10,000 bases of DNA from Chloroflexota bacterium. Its GTDB lineage: Bacteria; Chloroflexota; Anaerolineae; Anaerolineales; Villigracilaceae. The stretch is taken from positions 1 to 10,000 of the forward strand of contig JAIWOB010000008.1 in NCBI GenBank assembly GCA_020217065.1, given 5' to 3'. Below, piece after piece: positions 6,847 to 10,000 of the stretch (its first letter is position 1; the number at the start of each line of letters is the position of its first letter). A program made the translations under genes and the position numbers. Below the pieces are notes generated by a model. The model did no database searches, was not told where the DNA came from, and saw only the letters and a list, made by a program, of their open reading frames with translations.

Positions 6847-8238
6847 ATGGCGAAAACACACACCCGTTATGTCTGCCAGCAGTGTGGGCGGGTTTCCGCT
6901 TCCTATATGGGCAAATGCCCGCAGTGCGGGGCGTTCAACAGCATGGTCGAAGAAGTCGTCCATGAAGAGCCTGCCGTCAAAGCCGGCGGCGTCCGCGGCT
7001 TGAGCGGGCGCTCTCAGCCGCGTCCCATCGCGGAGATTGGCGGCGAAGCCGAAGACCGCATCCGCCTGCCCATCAGCGAGTTTGCGCGCGTCCTCGGCGG
7101 CGGCATCGTGGTCGGCTCGATTGTCCTCGTCAGCGGCGACCCCGGCATTGGCAAGTCTACGCTCATGCTGCAAATGGCGATGGAGATGGCTGGCGCGCAA
7201 AAGGTATTATATGTTTCCGGAGAAGAATCGGAGCGGCAAGTCAAAATGCGGGCAATGCGCCTGTCGAGCGGCAAAGCGGAACCGCCGAAGAATCTCCTGC
7301 TGGTGACGGAGACCAATCTTGACGCGATTTTGAATCACGTGCGCGAAAGCAAGCCCGACCTGCTGATAGTGGATTCCATTCAGACGGTTTATCTTTCAGC
7401 TTTAGATTCGTCTGCGGGGTCGGTGTCGCAGGTGCGCGAGTGCGCGGCGCAACTGCGCGAACTGGCGAAATCTTCAGGCGTATCGGTCTTCATGATAGGT
7501 CACGTCACAAAAGAAGGCGCAATCGCCGGACCGCGCACGCTGGAACATATCGTGGACACGGTGTTATACCTCGAAGGCGACCGCTTCCAAGCCTATCGGT
7601 TATTGCGTTCGGTAAAGAATCGCTTTGGCGCGACCGCGGAAGTGGGGGTTTTTGAAATGCGCGAGGGCGGTTTGACGGAAGTGTTGAATCCGTCCGAGGC
7701 TTTTCTTGCCGAGCGAATGGTCAACGCAGCCGGGTCCTCCATTGCGGTGACAATGGAAGGGACCCGCCCCATTCTGGTCGAGATTCAAGGGCTGACTTCC
7801 CCCACTCAATTTGGGAACGCGCGCCGCACGCCCAACGGCGTTGACTTCAACCGCCTGCTGTTAATTACCGCTGTGCTGACCCGCCGCGTCGGTTTGAAAC
7901 TTTCCGAGCAGGATATTTTCGTCAACGTGGTGGGCGGAATTCAAATTGACGAACCCGCCGCCGACCTTGCCATTGCCGCCGCCATCGCTTCTTCATGGAA
8001 GGATGTCCCCGTAAAGGCGGATGCGGTGTTAATCGGCGAGATTGGGCTGGCAGGCGAATTGCGGATGCCCGCTCAAATGGGAGCGCGTCTGCGCGAGGCG
8101 CAAAAGATGGGATTCAAAACCGCCATTACGCCGAAGTCAATCCGCAAGGCAGAGGCGTATCCGAAGGGGATTGAAATTGTCGAGGTCAGGTCGCTGGAGC
8201 AGGCGCTGCACGCCGCCTTGAAAAAGAACGAGAAATAA
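6847..8238 (+). CDS. radA: DNA repair protein RadA/Sms
   Basis: RadA is a RecA-like, hexameric DNA-stimulated ATPase that helps process recombination intermediates and extend D-loops. The 463-residue length equals the family norm (E. coli 460). The N-terminal zinc finger has CQQC (10-13) and CPQC (24-27). The ATPase core has Walker A GDPGIGKST (97-105), Walker B LLIVDS (172-177) and the RadA-specific KNRFG motif (257-261). The C-terminal third is the Lon-protease-like domain, with NVVGGIQIDEPAADLAIAAA and the GEIGLAGELR segment. The ATG at 6847 gives the canonical family start MAKTHTRYVCQQCG. An upstream in-frame TTG at 6757 would add 30 non-conserved residues and lies ahead of the likely promoter. 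The Shine-Dalgarno is weak (GAGAAG). It is divergent from nusA and convergent with ilvE, so it is probably transcribed alone. Confidence 0.97.
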   Translation: MAKTHTRYVCQQCGRVSASYMGKCPQCGAFNSMVEEVVHEEPAVKAGGVRGLSGRSQPRPIAEIGGEAEDRIRLPISEFARVLGGGIVVGSIVLVSGDPGIGKSTLMLQMAMEMAGAQKVLYVSGEESERQVKMRAMRLSSGKAEPPKNLLLVTETNLDAILNHVRESKPDLLIVDSIQTVYLSALDSSAGSVSQVRECAAQLRELAKSSGVSVFMIGHVTKEGAIAGPRTLEHIVDTVLYLEGDRFQAYRLLRSVKNRFGATAEVGVFEMREGGLTEVLNPSEAFLAERMVNAAGSSIAVTMEGTRPILVEIQGLTSPTQFGNARRTPNGVDFNRLLLITAVLTRRVGLKLSEQDIFVNVVGGIQIDEPAADLAIAAAIASSWKDVPVKADAVLIGEIGLAGELRMPAQMGARLREAQKMGFKTAITPKSIRKAEAYPKGIEIVEVRSLEQALHAALKKNEK

Positions 8239-8259
8239 AACCGCCGCAAACCAAGCCGC

Positions 8260-8288
8260 CTCTATCGGGGGCTAAGCCCCCGATAGAG
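8260..8288. terminator. Strong hairpin between convergent radA and ilvE
   Basis: A perfect 12-bp inverted repeat (CTCTATCGGGGG / CCCCCGATAGAG) with loop CTAAG starts 22 bases after the radA stop and ends 12 bases before the ilvE stop. An outer GCCG/CGGC pair (8255-8258 and 8294-8297) may extend it. Its position suits a bidirectional terminator, but neither strand has a T tract after the stem. It may act as a mRNA 3'-end stabiliser, a poor terminator, or a dispersed intergenic repeat. Confidence 0.5.
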
Positions 8289-8299
8289 CGATTCGGCAA

Positions 8300-9220
8300 T
8301 TACCCGACGTAATCGCACCATTTTTCATATTTCGCAATCTTTCCGCGAATCGCGTCGTGGTACACATCTTGAATCTTGCGGGTGACGGGTCCCATCACGC
8401 CGGCGCCTATCTTGCGGTAGTCAATTTCGCTCAGGGCAATCAATTCCGCCGCCGTGCCGCAGACGAAGACCTCGTCGGCGATATATAACTGGTCGCGGGA
8501 GATGGGCTGTTCCAAAATGCGGTATCCCAAATCCTGCGCGATGGTGTGAATCGAATGGCGGGTGATGCCTTCCAGAACAGGCGCGGTGGAAGGAGTGACG
8601 ATTTTCCCGTGACGCACGACGAAGATATTCTCGCCCGTGCATTCGGCAATGTACCCTTGGGGGTCGAGCATGATGGCTTCCTGAAACCCCAGCCGTTCCG
8701 ACTCGGTCTTGGCGAGAAAGCTGTTGACGTAATTTCCTGAAACCTTCGCTTTGGTCATCATGACGTTTGGATGATGGCGCGTGAAGGTCGAGATATTGGC
8801 GCGGATTCCCTTGGCGCGCGCCTCTTCGCCGAGATAGTTGCCCCATTCCCAGGCGGCAATCGCCAGCGACGCCTTGCCGCCGTCCACGTTCAAATTCCAA
8901 CCGCCGCCGTCAAGGTAAATCACAGGACGAATGTAGCAATCCTTGAAGCCGTTGGCGCGCACCGTATCTTTAACCGCCTTGACGCACTGCTCCAGCGTAA
9001 ACGCCACGTCGCGGAATCCAAAGATATGCGCCGAATCGAGCAGGCGCTCCATGTGTTCGCGCAGACGAAAGACCGCGGGACCTTTCGGGGTATCGTACGC
9101 GCGAATGCCCTCAAAAACCGCCGCGCCGTAATGCAAAGCGGGCGTCAAAAAGTGAATCGTCGCCTTCTCGAACGGAACCAGTTCGCCGTTCATCCAGATG
9201 AATTTCGATTCCATACCCAT
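8300..9220 (-). CDS. ilvE: Branched-chain amino acid aminotransferase
   Basis: This is a fold-type IV PLP enzyme that transfers an amino group from glutamate to the 2-oxo acids of leucine, isoleucine and valine, the last step of their synthesis. The 306 residues match IlvE of E. coli (309). The N-terminus has FIWMNGELVPFEKATIHFLTPALHYG and VFEGIRAY (about 35-42). The PLP-binding lysine is expected at Lys159 in TKAKVSGNYVNS. GFQEAIMLDPQGYIAECTGENIF follows, then the LEGITRHSI phosphate-binding segment, ADEVFVCGTAAEL and GPVTRKIQ. I chose ATG 9220 because AGGAG lies 12 bases upstream; the ATG at 9214 is too far from it. The frame stays open to an ATG at 9280, but that stretch is not family-like. 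D-amino acid transaminases share the fold, but length and motifs favour IlvE. It follows leuB by 77 bases. Confidence 0.93.
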   Translation of the reverse strand: MGMESKFIWMNGELVPFEKATIHFLTPALHYGAAVFEGIRAYDTPKGPAVFRLREHMERLLDSAHIFGFRDVAFTLEQCVKAVKDTVRANGFKDCYIRPVIYLDGGGWNLNVDGGKASLAIAAWEWGNYLGEEARAKGIRANISTFTRHHPNVMMTKAKVSGNYVNSFLAKTESERLGFQEAIMLDPQGYIAECTGENIFVVRHGKIVTPSTAPVLEGITRHSIHTIAQDLGYRILEQPISRDQLYIADEVFVCGTAAELIALSEIDYRKIGAGVMGPVTRKIQDVYHDAIRGKIAKYEKWCDYVG

Positions 9221-9276
9221 GATGATTAATTTCTCCTTTTCTCGACCACAGGCAATGAACGATGATAGACCGCGCT

Positions 9277-9298
9277 CCATCGTCCATGACCCATCGTC
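9277..9298. repeat. Short direct repeat CCATCGTC between leuB and ilvE
   Basis: CCATCGTC occurs at 9277-9284 and again at 9291-9298, reaching the last base of the leuB stop codon. A related inverted word (CGATGATAGAC) lies at 9260-9270. The whole 77-base gap looks like degenerate repeats of a GACGATGG-like word. It has no coding capacity that I would defend. Confidence 0.4.
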
Positions 9299-10000
9299 TA
9301 TAGTCTTCTTATGATTTCATCCGCCATTTGTTTGGTGGAAAGTTTTCCGCCGATGTCTGCGGTGCGCGCGCCGTCGGCGATGGTCCGCTCGACGGCTGCC
9401 TCAATCGCGGCGGCTTCGGCTTCCAACTTGAAGGAATAGCGCAGCATCATCGCCGCCGAAAGGATGGTTCCAATTGGGTTGGCGATTCCCTTGCCGGCGA
9501 TATCCGGCGCGGAGCCGTGAATCGGCTCATACAAACCGGCGCCTGACGCTCCCAAACTGGCGGAAGGCAGCATCCCCATCGAGCCAGCCAGCACAGACGC
9601 TTCGTCCGTGAGGATGTCGCCAAACATGTTTTCGGTCACGACCACATCCATCCACGCGGGACCCGTGATGAGCCGCATCGAGGCGGTATCCACCAGCGTA
9701 TGTTCGAGTTCCACGTCTGGGTTTTCCGCCCCAACCTTGACGGCAATCTGCCGCCACAAGCGGGAGGATTCCAGCACATTGGCTTTATCCACCGAGGTGA
9801 CTTTTTTCTTGCGCCCGCGAGCCAGTTGAAACGCCAGTTCCATCACGCGGCGGATTTCGTAATCGTAATATTCCAGCGTATCTACGGCGCGTTCGCGTCC
9901 GTCTTTGACGTCTCGCCCCTTTGGAAAGCCAAAATACAGCCCGCCCGTAAGTTCGCGCACGACGAGGATGTCCACGCCCTGCAACTTCTCAGGCTTGAGC
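9298..10000 (-). CDS. leuB: 3-isopropylmalate dehydrogenase, C-terminal part (N-terminus beyond window)
   Basis: LeuB oxidatively decarboxylates 3-isopropylmalate with NAD+ in leucine synthesis. About 233 residues are visible; the first ~120 lie beyond the right window edge, and reading continues in frame ([11 protein letters not shown]...) to position 9999. Visible signatures are [12 protein letters not shown], the [11 protein letters not shown] region, [11 protein letters not shown] with the expected catalytic Lys at 9784-9786, [17 protein letters not shown] with metal-binding aspartates at 9646-9648 and 9634-9636, and [35 protein letters not shown], the NAD-binding, LeuB-type hallmark. Isocitrate, tartrate and homoisocitrate dehydrogenases are relatives, but the [14 protein letters not shown] and MMLRYS stretch together with the ilvE neighbour favour LeuB. 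TTG at 9984 is an internal Leu codon, not a start. Confidence 0.94.
   Translation of the reverse strand, partial: LKPEKLQGVDILVVRELTGGLYFGFPKGRDVKDGRERAVDTLEYYDYEIRRVMELAFQLARGRKKKVTSVDKANVLESSRLWRQIAVKVGAENPDVELEHTLVDTASMRLITGPAWMDVVVTENMFGDILTDEASVLAGSMGMLPSASLGASGAGLYEPIHGSAPDIAGKGIANPIGTILSAAMMLRYSFKLEAEAAAIEAAVERTIADGARTADIGGKLSTKQMADEIIRRL

Noticed and set aside
9221..9280. A 20-codon N-terminal extension of ilvE
   Set aside because: It is coded by repeat-like intergenic DNA, has no ribosome binding site, and does not resemble aminotransferase N-termini.
1..10000. A novel defence, mobile or biosynthetic system
   Set aside because: Every long gene belongs to a well-known housekeeping family with intact motifs. 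No transposase, integrase, phage, toxin-antitoxin or repeat-spacer pattern was seen.

Overview
This window is ordinary bacterial core-genome DNA, moderately GC-rich and almost fully coding, with no mobile element, CRISPR array, tRNA or rRNA that I can see. The gene families are clear but the lineage is less so. The gene order, a compact IF-2, a long-tailed NusA and the style of the LeuB/IlvE proteins suggest a Chloroflexota member, perhaps Anaerolineae. That is an inference from resemblance, not a demonstrated placement.

From right to left on the minus strand, positions 6604 to 124 hold a transcription/translation/RNA-processing cluster: nusA, ylxR (rnpM), infB, rbfA, an nrnA-type DHH phosphoesterase and truB. 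It makes a transcription elongation/termination factor, a small RNA-binding protein, initiation factor 2, a 30S maturation factor, a nano-RNase/pAp phosphatase and tRNA pseudouridine-55 synthase. A promoter candidate and a perfect 9-bp inverted repeat lie in the nusA leader. A second promoter candidate lies in the 93-base gap before truB. A rho-independent terminator at 26-48 closes the cluster. rimP, which often precedes nusA, is not there.

radA, a DNA repair and recombination ATPase, runs divergently on the plus strand (6847-8238) from the same 242-base intergenic region. It converges on a minus-strand branched-chain amino acid pair: leuB (truncated by the right window edge) followed by ilvE. 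A strong 12-bp hairpin without a T tract lies in the 61-base space between the ends of radA and ilvE. LeuB makes the 2-oxo acid precursor of leucine and IlvE transaminates it, so these two neighbours catalyse consecutive steps.

I looked for an undescribed system and did not find one. The items worth a second look are regulatory (nusA leader hairpin, internal truB promoter, convergent hairpin, short intergenic repeats) and architectural (the NusA C-terminal extension).
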